A DNA stretch of 38,046 nucleotides, taken from the NCBI GenBank assembly GCA_013822005.1, contig PNJT01000004.1, positions 1 through 38,046 on the forward strand, written 5' to 3'. This DNA comes from Novosphingobium sp. Its GTDB lineage: Bacteria; Pseudomonadota; Alphaproteobacteria; Sphingomonadales; Sphingomonadaceae. Positions 17,062 through 24,038 of the stretch are shown piece by piece. The translations under genes and the position numbers were made by a program. The stretch's first letter is position 1, and each line of letters opens with the position of its first letter. The notes below the pieces were generated by a model that was not told the origin of the DNA, ran no database searches, and was given only the letters and a program-made list of their open reading frames with translations.

Positions 17062-17672
17062 TCCAGCCCCGTGAAAGCGATCTGCTTGGTCTTGCGGTCA
17101 ACGATCTTTTCGTGCCCCCACGACAGCAGCACCGGTGAGGCGATGTATTGCAGCGAGGGCCGGTGGGCGAGCTGGAAGAACACCGTCCACAGCTTGGAAA
17201 GCTCGTCTAACGAGAGGTATTCGGGGGTGAACGTGACCAGATCGTGCGCTTCGGCCATCCCCGATCCGGCCAGCGCGTGATAAGCGCCGCCTTTGCCGAG
17301 CATCTGCCTCAGGCGGGCCCGACCGATCCCCGGGCAGGCGTGCAGCAAGGCCACGACCCGGCCCATCAACAGGTCGGTGGCCAGCGGTGCATCGCTGCCG
17401 AAAGCGATCACATAATGCAGATCGACCGCCGCGGTGGGGAGGGTGCCAGGCCGCTCGTTGGTGCCATAGCGCGGCAGGTCCGAATTGCGCAGCTGGGGAT
17501 TGGGCGAGACCCGGTAAACGTAGATGTTGACCACCGTCTCGCCGCCGGTGATCGCCTTGGGCGGGCCGATCTCGACTTTGACTTCGACGCCCTTGATCAC
17601 GTCCTGCACGGCGTAGCGGACAATGTCGGACAGCGCTGCGGTAACTACAGCGATGCTGCGATAGTCGCTCAT
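17058..17672 (-). CDS. DUF4255-family tube cap/terminator protein (Afp16-like)
   Basis: This 204-residue protein shows the DUF4255 pattern: an opening IAVVTAALSDIVRYAVQDVI, then NIYVYRVSPNPQLRNSDLPRY, the strand VDLHYVIAFGSDA with the helix ATDLLMGRVVALLHA, and YLSLDELSKLWTVFFQLAHR with SLQYIASPVLL. DUF4255 proteins (Afp16/Pvc16) cap the distal end of tube and sheath and set final length. The ATG at 17672 lies within a 4-base overlap with the Pro-rich gene upstream; longer frames give an Arg/Ala/Pro-rich leader that belongs to another frame. It precedes the ATPase gene with the same type of overlap. Confidence 0.88.
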   Translation of the reverse strand: MSDYRSIAVVTAALSDIVRYAVQDVIKGVEVKVEIGPPKAITGGETVVNIYVYRVSPNPQLRNSDLPRYGTNERPGTLPTAAVDLHYVIAFGSDAPLATDLLMGRVVALLHACPGIGRARLRQMLGKGGAYHALAGSGMAEAHDLVTFTPEYLSLDELSKLWTVFFQLAHRPSLQYIASPVLLSWGHEKIVDRKTKQIAFTGLE

Positions 17673-18145
17673 CGCCGCCGTCGCTCCTCGGCCAGCGCGC
17701 TCAGCGAATGGCGCGGCGCGGTTCGGGTCTTGCGCGCGGCGGCGGGCGCGTCCTGCGGCTGGCCCAGCCGTTGGCGGCCAAGCCGCTGCGCTGCGCTGCC
17801 AGGCATTGGCGGCGGCGGGTTCGGCTGCTGGTCCACTTTGCGTTCGGGCAGCGGCTGGATCGCGCCAAGCGGGGCCTGCTCGATCCCGTCTGACCATTCG
17901 GGATCGTCCCCGCGCGTACCAAAGCGGGTTGCCGGGACCAGGTTGCCGGGCGGAAAACGGTCAGCAAGGGCGGCCTCGCGGTAGCTGGCCGGCGGAGTGT
18001 AGCGGCCCGGCAGCGGCGCCACTTCGCCCGGCTCGGTCTTGCGCGACAGGGTCCATTCGGCCGCGCTCCAGCCTTCGACTCGCGCGCCGAATTCAGCGGC
18101 CGGGCGAACGCTCTCGTCGGGGGAAGGGAGGACCGCGCGGCTCAT
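17669..18145 (-). CDS. Proline/arginine-rich unknown protein of the injection-system operon
   Basis: This 158-residue product is not recognised. It has no hydrophobic segment, is rich in Pro, Ala and Arg, and contains a PNPPPPMPG run near residues 108-116, so it is probably mostly disordered. A central stretch, RYTPPASYREAALADRFPPGNLVPATRFG, might be a short conserved element. 4-base overlaps on both sides, with the four-Cys baseplate gene and the cap gene, strongly argue that it is translated. Possible roles are an assembly scaffold or a linker at the cap, but nothing in the sequence decides this. Confidence 0.6.
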   Translation of the reverse strand: MSRAVLPSPDESVRPAAEFGARVEGWSAAEWTLSRKTEPGEVAPLPGRYTPPASYREAALADRFPPGNLVPATRFGTRGDDPEWSDGIEQAPLGAIQPLPERKVDQQPNPPPPMPGSAAQRLGRQRLGQPQDAPAAARKTRTAPRHSLSALAEERRRR

Positions 18146-18873
18146 GCCATGGCCTCCAGGTAGAACTGGCGGCGCTGCGGGCTCATTGCCAGGATATCGT
18201 CCTCGCGCCAGCCATAACCGCGCGCCAGCTGGACCACATCGTCCAGCACCGCGCGGGCCATCCGTTCGATCTCGGTCCAGAAGAACGCCACTATCTCCAG
18301 CCCGGCGTGCCAGACATGGCGGCAGGCCGCGCAGCCCAGCGGGATCGCGATTTGCGACAGCGGATCGCGCCCGGCAATCTCGGCCTGGACTTGCAGCCGC
18401 AAGTCATGGGGCAAGGCGGTCAGCGGCAGTGCCTCGCCATGCAGCCGGACGTCCAGCACCGACCGTTCGAACAGGGCTTCGGCCACTTCTTCTTGGAAAA
18501 ACAGCTGGCTTGCCGCCGCCAGATCAGAGCTGTCGGGCATGCGGCAGGACAGTTCGTGGCCATCGATATGAAGTGTGAATTCGCGGGCTGCCGGGGCGCG
18601 GTATCCGGCCAAGAGTTCGGCAATGTCCTGCTCAAACTCCAGCGGTTCGCTGCAGGCCGGGCACTTGACGAAGGCCCGCATCACCGGGCCGAAGGTATCG
18701 CGGCGCAGCGCCAGCAGATGCGCGTTGCGCGCGCCGATCGACAGCGCGCGCAGGTGGTGTGGATCGGTTCCAGGCAAGGCCGGGGCAAGCGCGACAAGCG
18801 CCTTTTCACAGTCGGGCAATTTGTGCCCGGCTTCCCAGACCGCTACCAGTTCCGCTGGCGTCAAGGCGGCCAT
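18142..18873 (-). CDS. Four-cysteine gp26/51-like baseplate assembly protein
   Basis: The 243-residue protein carries two CxxC pairs, CPAC at 71-74 and CAAC at 181-184, likely closing one zinc site. Between them, FTLHIDGHELSCRMPDSSDLAAA recalls the T4 gp26/gp51-type baseplate family found in eCIS loci, and the tail GYGWREDDILAMSPQRRQFYLEAM is the usual end of that family (helix, 'DDILAM', Arg-rich, YLE). In T4 these proteins help assemble the baseplate hub; the role here is inferred from that. It begins 12 bases after the tube gene and overlaps the next gene by 4 bases. Confidence 0.72.
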   Translation of the reverse strand: MAALTPAELVAVWEAGHKLPDCEKALVALAPALPGTDPHHLRALSIGARNAHLLALRRDTFGPVMRAFVKCPACSEPLEFEQDIAELLAGYRAPAAREFTLHIDGHELSCRMPDSSDLAAASQLFFQEEVAEALFERSVLDVRLHGEALPLTALPHDLRLQVQAEIAGRDPLSQIAIPLGCAACRHVWHAGLEIVAFFWTEIERMARAVLDDVVQLARGYGWREDDILAMSPQRRQFYLEAMA

Positions 18874-18885
18874 GTCAGCGTGCCC

Positions 18886-19455
18886 TTAGCTTGGGCCGGC
18901 TGGCAGGGTATAGCTCGGCTCGACCGGCTCGCCGACCGAGGTATCGCGTTCCCAGCCCTCGTTTTCCAGCTTGAGCATGGTGATCGCCACCGCATTGCCA
19001 TTGGCGTCAAGCTCGGGCGTTGCGACATATTCGGACGGCCAGCAGCGATAGAGGTTGTAGGCCATCACTTTCTGCCCGGCCTCGTTATAGACCTCGAGGA
19101 TGATGTCCTTGCGGAAATCCTTGAGCGAGACGTCCTGGTTGCCGGTGCCGCCCTGCTGGTCGTCGATCGTCGAATTGTGATAGTCCCAGACCTTGTTGGC
19201 CCACTGTTCGAAGACCACGTCGTGGGTCACGCCGCGTTCCAGCGTGATTGCGGCAAATTCGCTTTGCCCGGGCATCCGCCGCGGGGTGGTGGGATCACCG
19301 CCGGCGCGGTGAGTGATCACCTGGGTGGTGCGGGTCAGCGCGCTGACCTTGGAGATTCCGGCGACATATTGGCCGTCCCACTTCAAGCGGAACTTGTGGC
19401 TGCGATACGGATCGTAGCGATAGGTCGCCTTGGGAAATTCGGTGTTGCTCGACAT
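18886..19455 (-). CDS. Inner tube protein (gp19/Afp1-type)
   Basis: The 189-residue product matches phage tail tube (gp19-like) proteins of eCIS: PYRSHKFRLKWDGQYVAGISKVSALTR at the start, an EFAAITLERGVTHDVVFEQWANKVW core and a strand pair KDIILEVYNEAGQKVMAYNLYRCWPSEY. It forms the hollow inner tube driven into the target. Only one tube gene is present, whereas Afp/PVC clusters have several paralogues. The gene follows the sheath by 32 bases. Length is slightly above the usual 145-170 residues, because of an extended PTYTLPAG-like C-terminus. Confidence 0.92.
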   Translation of the reverse strand: MSSNTEFPKATYRYDPYRSHKFRLKWDGQYVAGISKVSALTRTTQVITHRAGGDPTTPRRMPGQSEFAAITLERGVTHDVVFEQWANKVWDYHNSTIDDQQGGTGNQDVSLKDFRKDIILEVYNEAGQKVMAYNLYRCWPSEYVATPELDANGNAVAITMLKLENEGWERDTSVGEPVEPSYTLPAGPS

Positions 19456-19487
19456 GGTTCAGTCCACTCGTTTGAGGCGATCTCGGA

Positions 19488-22088
19488 TCAGGAGGCGGCC
19501 GCGCCGGGAGCCAGCTGCGTGATCTGCAGCAAGACGAATTCGGCCGGATCGACCGGGGCCACGCCGATATCGACGATCACCTTGCCATCCGCGATCGTGT
19601 CCGGAGTGTTGTTCGAGGCATCGCAGACCACCTTGTAGCTGTAGAATGCGCCCTGCTTGGCCAGGCCCGCCAGGAACGATCCGACGCCAAGCCGCAACGA
19701 CGACCACAAGGCCTCGTTGTTGGGTTCGAACACCGCCCACTGGGTGCTGCGCAGCAGCGATTCTTCCAGGAACAGCGTCAGGCGGCGGACCGGGATGTAT
19801 TTGTAGGCATCCTGCAGCTGGTCGGCACCGATCAGCGTGCGCGCGCCCCAGACCACCGGACCGACGATCGGGAAATTGCGCAGGCAGTTGATTCCCTTGG
19901 GATTGAGCTGCCCGTTTTCCTGATCGGTCAGGTTGACCTCCAGGCTGCTGACCCCCGAGAGTCCGGTGGCCTGACCGGCCGGAGCCTTCCAGATTCCGCG
20001 ACCGATGTCGGTTGCGGCCATGATCCCGGCGATTGCCCCGCACGGCGCAAACACCGCCGGTTTGCCGCCCATCAGCAAGTCTTCCTTGATGATCCGCGGG
20101 AAATAGACCGCACAGTTGCGGGTCACTTCGATCCCGGAGGAGTTCATCCCGCTGATCCCGACCTGGCTGGGGTCGATATCCGAAAGCTTGCCCTGCTGGG
20201 CCAGGTTCTTCCACTGCACCGGCGGATCGACGATATAGAAGGCACGGCGGTTGGTGGCATACATTGCCGCCTGATCGCGCACCGCCGGATCGAGGTCCTG
20301 CATCGAATCCGGAACTTCGGGCAGGCAGCGCCGGTCGGGCGGAATGCACAGCAGGTTGAACAAGTCGGTATGTTCCAACTGGTACATGCCGGTCTTGGTG
20401 TCCTGATTGCCCATGTAGGTCAGCGGATCGAGGTAAGTGCCGTCGTTGCCGCCTGCGCCGCGCGCCACTGCGCCATTGCTGGGCGGAGTGGCCGACATCC
20501 GGTCAACCCGGACCAGGCCGGAATTGTCCAGCACCCAGTCAAGCCGGTTGGGGAACTGCGCGGCCTTGCCTTCCAGCTTGACCGCCAGGTTGAGGTAGCG
20601 TTCGCTGCGCACCGTGCGGCCAAGGCTGTCGCGCAGTTCGACCGTCAGGTTGAACAGATCGACCGCATCGATATCGTACTTCTTGAACTGCCTGGCGCTG
20701 GTGTCGCTGATCCCGGTGGTATCGACCGTCGCGAACAGCAGGTTGCCCCAGTCGCCCTGGTTGGCAGCACGCAGCGCCAGCGTGGGATAGAAAGTGATCT
20801 TGTTTGAGCCTGTGATCGAAGCAGGTGCTTCGGGCAGGAAATAGATCGTGCCCTGGCCGTCGGTAAAGCGCACCGAATAGACCAGCTCGCCATCGTCGAT
20901 CGTGAAAGTATCGCCGATGTCGATCGTGCCCTGCTGGGGCATGCTGACCACCATTTTGGTGTCGCCCGGCTTGGCCCCGGTCTTGATCGTGACACCCAGC
21001 GGAGTCTTGCGGGCAAAGATCGGTGCGCAGCACAGGCAGAAGTCGGCCGGGTCGAGGTCATCGCCGGTATAGCTGCCGAACTGGACCGTGGCGGTCGTGC
21101 CGTCCTTGCTGAGCGTAGCGCCCGAGACGACATAGAGCGTCGGATCGTTGCCGATCGTGAACTGGTCGCCAATCATCGGCAGGACTGCGCCGTTGATCAG
21201 CAGCAGCGTGCCCTTGCTGGGGTCCTTCGAGTTGGGATCGAATTCCTCGATCTGCCAGCCGGTCGGCATCGGCAGCGCGGTGGGCGTGCTGATCGTCGCG
21301 GGGCCTGCGGTAACGGCTGGCTTGCCATAGACTTGCAGCGTCACTTGCAGGTTCGACGGATCGGTGCCGGTCACTTTGGGTTCGGCGATGATCGGATAGG
21401 AATTGGTGTCGTTGCCGATCGTCACCAGATCGCCCAGATCGGGCAGGCCGGTGCCGCCGTAGAGGTTTACCGTGCTGCCGCTGGCAGTCGCATTCCAGCC
21501 GCTGGGCGCATCGCCGGGCACGAAATCGAGCTGGGTGCAGCGGGCATAGTCATACATGATCCCCGGCGCGATGGTGATCTGGTCCGGTTTCTTCTTCGAG
21601 GGATCGCCCATGGTATAGCTGGTGACCAGATAGCTTACGCGCTTGTCACCGTTGAGATAGACCTTGAGCCCGACATCAGGCTCGCCGCCGCCGCCGGTCG
21701 TCGGCCGCGAGACCACCAGCGTGGTCGCGCCCTTGGCCGCGCTGGCATTGAGCAGCCAGTTATCGGGAAGCTCGGGCGGTGAGGGCGGATAGACCAGCCG
21801 GGCATAGCCATCGCCCTGGTTAGGCTCAAACAAGCGGGCAATGATCGCCTGCGATCCGCCATTGGCGAAGAAATCCTGCACCGCATAGCTGACCGGATAG
21901 TCGAACTGCAATCCGCCGTACTGCTGCTGGAAATCGCCGAAGCTGAAGATCGTCTGCGGCTCGTCGGTCGGGCCCACCGGGGTGCGGCCAACGAAAGCGG
22001 CGATGTTGGTGGCAACGGCGGCCACACCCCTCTGGGTCTGCGGCATTTCCGCGATGTAGACGCCGGGATAGGTTACTTCGATCGGCAT
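19488..22088 (-). CDS. Contractile tail sheath protein with large repeat insertion
   Basis: The 866-residue protein has the sheath N-terminus (VTYPGVYIAEMPQTQRGVAAV, then AAFVGRTPVGP and SYAVQDFFANGGSQAIIARLF) and the conserved sheath C-terminus from about 600 onward, including GARTLIGADQLQDAYKYIPVRRL, WAVFEPNNEALWSSLR and a final VVCDASNNTPDTIADGKVIV strand. Residues about 112-436 are an extra segment with four related units of 79-88 residues, each with a GD-x-[FV]-T-I-[GD]-[ND] -like strand (140, 219, 307, 392). Typical sheaths have 350-500 residues. The extra part should face outward. AGGAAG sits 6 bases before the ATG. One sheath gene only. Confidence 0.93.
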   Translation of the reverse strand: MPIEVTYPGVYIAEMPQTQRGVAAVATNIAAFVGRTPVGPTDEPQTIFSFGDFQQQYGGLQFDYPVSYAVQDFFANGGSQAIIARLFEPNQGDGYARLVYPPSPPELPDNWLLNASAAKGATTLVVSRPTTGGGGEPDVGLKVYLNGDKRVSYLVTSYTMGDPSKKKPDQITIAPGIMYDYARCTQLDFVPGDAPSGWNATASGSTVNLYGGTGLPDLGDLVTIGNDTNSYPIIAEPKVTGTDPSNLQVTLQVYGKPAVTAGPATISTPTALPMPTGWQIEEFDPNSKDPSKGTLLLINGAVLPMIGDQFTIGNDPTLYVVSGATLSKDGTTATVQFGSYTGDDLDPADFCLCCAPIFARKTPLGVTIKTGAKPGDTKMVVSMPQQGTIDIGDTFTIDDGELVYSVRFTDGQGTIYFLPEAPASITGSNKITFYPTLALRAANQGDWGNLLFATVDTTGISDTSARQFKKYDIDAVDLFNLTVELRDSLGRTVRSERYLNLAVKLEGKAAQFPNRLDWVLDNSGLVRVDRMSATPPSNGAVARGAGGNDGTYLDPLTYMGNQDTKTGMYQLEHTDLFNLLCIPPDRRCLPEVPDSMQDLDPAVRDQAAMYATNRRAFYIVDPPVQWKNLAQQGKLSDIDPSQVGISGMNSSGIEVTRNCAVYFPRIIKEDLLMGGKPAVFAPCGAIAGIMAATDIGRGIWKAPAGQATGLSGVSSLEVNLTDQENGQLNPKGINCLRNFPIVGPVVWGARTLIGADQLQDAYKYIPVRRLTLFLEESLLRSTQWAVFEPNNEALWSSLRLGVGSFLAGLAKQGAFYSYKVVCDASNNTPDTIADGKVIVDIGVAPVDPAEFVLLQITQLAPGAAAS

Positions 22089-22155
22089 GGAACTTCCTTC
22101 GCCTGACGGAAACTATTGGGTTTCAACGCGAATCTGGGACTGGGATCCGAATTTC

Positions 22156-22875
22156 CTAGCCGTTTATCGCTTGGCAGCTCTGCCAGAAGGTTTGATCGGC
22201 GGTGACCCTGGCCGTTTGTGCGGCGCTTTGGGCAGCGTAAATGGCCGTTGTCAGCTCGATGTTGGCAGACCTCAACGCGCCTTCTGCGGAAGCAAGCGCG
22301 CTGGCGGCGGCAGCCACGGCAGCCAGGAAGGCTTCGATGGCTTCCGCAACAGCCAACTGGAAAGTCATGTACCGTGCTATTCCGCCCGAAGGTGCCGAAT
22401 CCATGTTGATCAGGGTGGGCTGGTAGACCGATTTGGCGGCGGTTACGGCGGCGTTCATCGTCCATTCGGCCGACTTGATCTGAAAATCATAGGCGGCGGT
22501 TGCCTGGTTCCAGGCGATTTCTGCCTGCGTCCATGCGAGCGTTGCGTTGGCGATGGCGCTTTGCAGACCCGAATCCGCGTCGCTGTAATCCTTCTCCTGC
22601 TGGGCGTGAAACGGGGTGTCCGGCGGTACATTCCCGGCCTTCTGCGTGTGCGTGGGCTCAATCTGGGCAGCCAGGTCCGTGAGGAGTTCATCGAGCTGTG
22701 CCGCGGCGGTGTGGGACAGCGCGTCGATTTCGGGAGTCGATGGAGTTACGGAAAAGCCATAGGCAACCGAGATCGCCTTGGTGACGGCATTGTCGATTGC
22801 GCTGGCGGAAGGGAAGCCTGTCGGCTCTTGCTTGTGGTGGCCTTCCTTCGAATCGCTCTTCTTTTTATCCGCCAT
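22156..22875 (-). CDS. Unknown Ala-rich helical protein heading the injection-system operon
   Basis: This 239-residue protein is not recognised. It opens with a charged, probably disordered tail (MADKKKSDSKEGHHKQEP), followed by predicted helices at about 24-72, 95-150 and 168-232. The last two are very Ala-rich with recurrent Trp/Tyr (LAWTQAEIAWNQATAAY) and look like coiled coil. There is no signal peptide or membrane segment. GGGAGA lies 9 bases before the ATG, and the sheath gene follows after 67 bases, so it is probably the first gene of the operon. It could be a short tape measure, a scaffold or a loaded cargo; the locus otherwise has none of these. Codon and base use seem slightly less GC-rich than the sheath gene. 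Confidence 0.7.
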   Translation of the reverse strand: MADKKKSDSKEGHHKQEPTGFPSASAIDNAVTKAISVAYGFSVTPSTPEIDALSHTAAAQLDELLTDLAAQIEPTHTQKAGNVPPDTPFHAQQEKDYSDADSGLQSAIANATLAWTQAEIAWNQATAAYDFQIKSAEWTMNAAVTAAKSVYQPTLINMDSAPSGGIARYMTFQLAVAEAIEAFLAAVAAAASALASAEGALRSANIELTTAIYAAQSAAQTARVTADQTFWQSCQAING

Positions 22876-22900
22876 GACCTATTTCTCCCGATATTCAGTC

Positions 22901-22917
22901 TATCTTCTGAGAAGATA
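22901..22917. promoter_or_regulatory. Perfect 17-bp palindrome, candidate operator
   Basis: The sequence TATCTTCTGAGAAGATA is a perfect dyad with one central base, 26 bp before the start codon of the first injection-system gene. AGTC and GACT flank it, although with unequal spacing. The arms meet at one base, which suits a dimeric repressor site better than an RNA hairpin. A bound protein here would block transcription or early elongation from the candidate promoter at 22941-22969. Confidence 0.5.
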
Positions 22918-22940
22918 CGAGACTCAGAATTTCGGGGTGA

Positions 22941-22969
22941 AGATCAGTGCCAATAGGCATTCATGTCAA
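22941..22969 (-). promoter_or_regulatory. Candidate promoter of the injection-system operon
   Basis: Read on the minus strand, a consensus TTGACA (22964-22969) is followed after 17 bases by TGATCT (22941-22946), a poor -10 match. The predicted start near 22934 would give a leader of about 59 bases containing the 17-bp palindrome. Alphaproteobacterial promoters often keep the -35 TTGAC better than the -10, but the call remains tentative. Confidence 0.35.
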
Positions 22970-23015
22970 ATTTTTTATGTAGAAGTTTCTGATCAATAAA
23001 CTATCAAGCTATAAA

Positions 23016-23039
23016 ATAGTTAACGACGAAATTAACTAT
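23016..23039. promoter_or_regulatory. 8+8-bp inverted repeat, candidate activator site
   Basis: ATAGTTAA (23016-23023) and TTAACTAT (23032-23039) are exact inverted copies separated by 8 bases, with 16 bp from centre to centre. The element is about 80-105 bp upstream of the predicted transcription start of the injection-system operon, a usual distance for an activator. AT-rich DNA produces such repeats by chance more easily, so the support is modest. Confidence 0.35.
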
Positions 23040-23411
23040 AATTCAATTCTATTGATTACATTCTCAACATGAGGTTTACATCACTTAAATCAAAGCAATG
23101 CGAATTAAGTTGTTGTAAGTTTCGTGTCTCGAAATGATACAGGAATCGGGAAGACTATTTACTTCAAAGACAATAATGCAAATTAAATTCAAATACTTAA
23201 CTGGAAAATCCAAGGAATCGACCAATCAGGAATCGATGCTGCGGCTGTATGTTGCGAGCAAATAAAAATCTGAACCTGTACTGCCTGACCGTTGATTTTT
23301 ACGATCAGGGCGAGCCTGCGCTCGTTTGTGAACAGAAGACGCGCAGCGGCGTTGTCGGCGGCGACGAGGCGCGCTAGGCGGCGCAGGACTGCTTTCGATG
23401 GAGCTCCGCCG

Positions 23412-24038
23412 ATGGACCGTGCCGCCCAATTCCACCAGCAGGCCTTGTCGATGGAGATCGTCATACGCCCGCTGACCGGCGCGGAGATTGCTGCCGCGAT
23501 CGCCGATCTGGCCGCGCTGCGGATCGCGGTCTTTGCGGCTTACCCCTACCTCTACGATGGCGACGCGGCCTACGAGGCGGCGTACCTCAAGGAATTCGTC
23601 GCCGCGCCGGATGCGGTGCTGGTCGCAGCTTTCGCTGGCGCGAAGATCGTCGGCGCGGCCACCGCCAGCCCGATGTGGGCGCAAAAGGATGAATTCCGCG
23701 CGCCCTTCGAGGAACGCGGGATCGATACCGCCCACCTGTTCTATTTCGGTGAGAGCGTGCTGCTGCCGGACTATCGCGGGCTCGGGATCGGCCATGCCTT
23801 TTTCGACCACCGCGAGGCGCAGGCCAGGATCTGCGGAGCGAACGCCGCGACATTCGCGGCGGTGATCCGGCCCGGCGATCACCCGGCGCGGCCCGCGGGC
23901 CATGTTCCGCTCGACCTGTTCTGGACCAAGCGCGGCTATGCCCCGGTTGAAGGTTTCGTCACCCGGCTCGCCTGGAAGGAACACGGCGAGGTGGTGGGGA
24001 GTGTCAAGCCGATGCAATACTGGATGCGTGAACTATGA
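23412..24038 (+). CDS. GNAT-family N-acetyltransferase
   Basis: The 208-residue protein has the order of a GNAT acetyltransferase: EIVIRPLTGAEIAAAIADLAALR at the start, substrate-region strands VLVAAFAGAKIVGAATASP, and the acetyl-CoA loop in FGESVLLPDYRGLGIGHAFF (R-G-L-G-I-G, the motif-A pyrophosphate loop) near residues 113-130. The target substrate cannot be read from sequence. I chose the ATG at 23412 (GGAG 8 bases upstream); the ATG at 23451, from which family similarity begins, is a good alternative. Its stop overlaps the start of the nitrilase-family gene (ATGA). In many bacteria a GNAT and a carbon-nitrogen hydrolase are paired or fused, so they may act on the same small molecule (inference). 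Confidence 0.85.
   Translation: MDRAAQFHQQALSMEIVIRPLTGAEIAAAIADLAALRIAVFAAYPYLYDGDAAYEAAYLKEFVAAPDAVLVAAFAGAKIVGAATASPMWAQKDEFRAPFEERGIDTAHLFYFGESVLLPDYRGLGIGHAFFDHREAQARICGANAATFAAVIRPGDHPARPAGHVPLDLFWTKRGYAPVEGFVTRLAWKEHGEVVGSVKPMQYWMREL

Larger units (their letters stand above)
22876..23411. other. AT-rich gene-free stretch upstream of the injection-system operon
   Basis: These 536 bases hold no convincing gene. From about 22960 to 23230 the DNA is strikingly AT-rich (roughly a third G+C by eye), against about two-thirds in the flanking genes. The stretch separates the minus-strand injection-system operon from the plus-strand GNAT gene, so it must hold at least the operon promoter. Listed separately are a TTGACA box, a 17-bp palindrome and an 8+8-bp inverted repeat. 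A weaker inverted repeat, CCTGA...TCAGG, lies at 23284-23309. AT-rich islands like this often bind xenogeneic silencers, or mark acquired DNA; which applies here is open. Confidence 0.7.

Noticed and set aside
4399..22875. Prophage or R-type tailocin
   Set aside because: No capsid, portal, terminase, integrase, holin or endolysin is seen, and the internal AAA+ ATPase plus DUF4255 cap protein are eCIS marks.
4399..22875. Type VI secretion system
   Set aside because: The sheath is one long protein rather than a TssB/TssC pair, and TssJ, TssL, TssM, TssA and ClpV are absent.
23052..23080. Plus-strand promoter (TTGATT, 17 bases, TTTACA) for the GNAT gene
   Set aside because: The -10 is poor and the resulting leader would be more than 300 bases; in AT-rich DNA such matches are expected by chance.
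23189..23464. Possible 91-residue minus-strand gene in the AT-rich gap
   Set aside because: It overlaps the GNAT start, has no ribosome site or family resemblance, and its end lies in AT-rich DNA.
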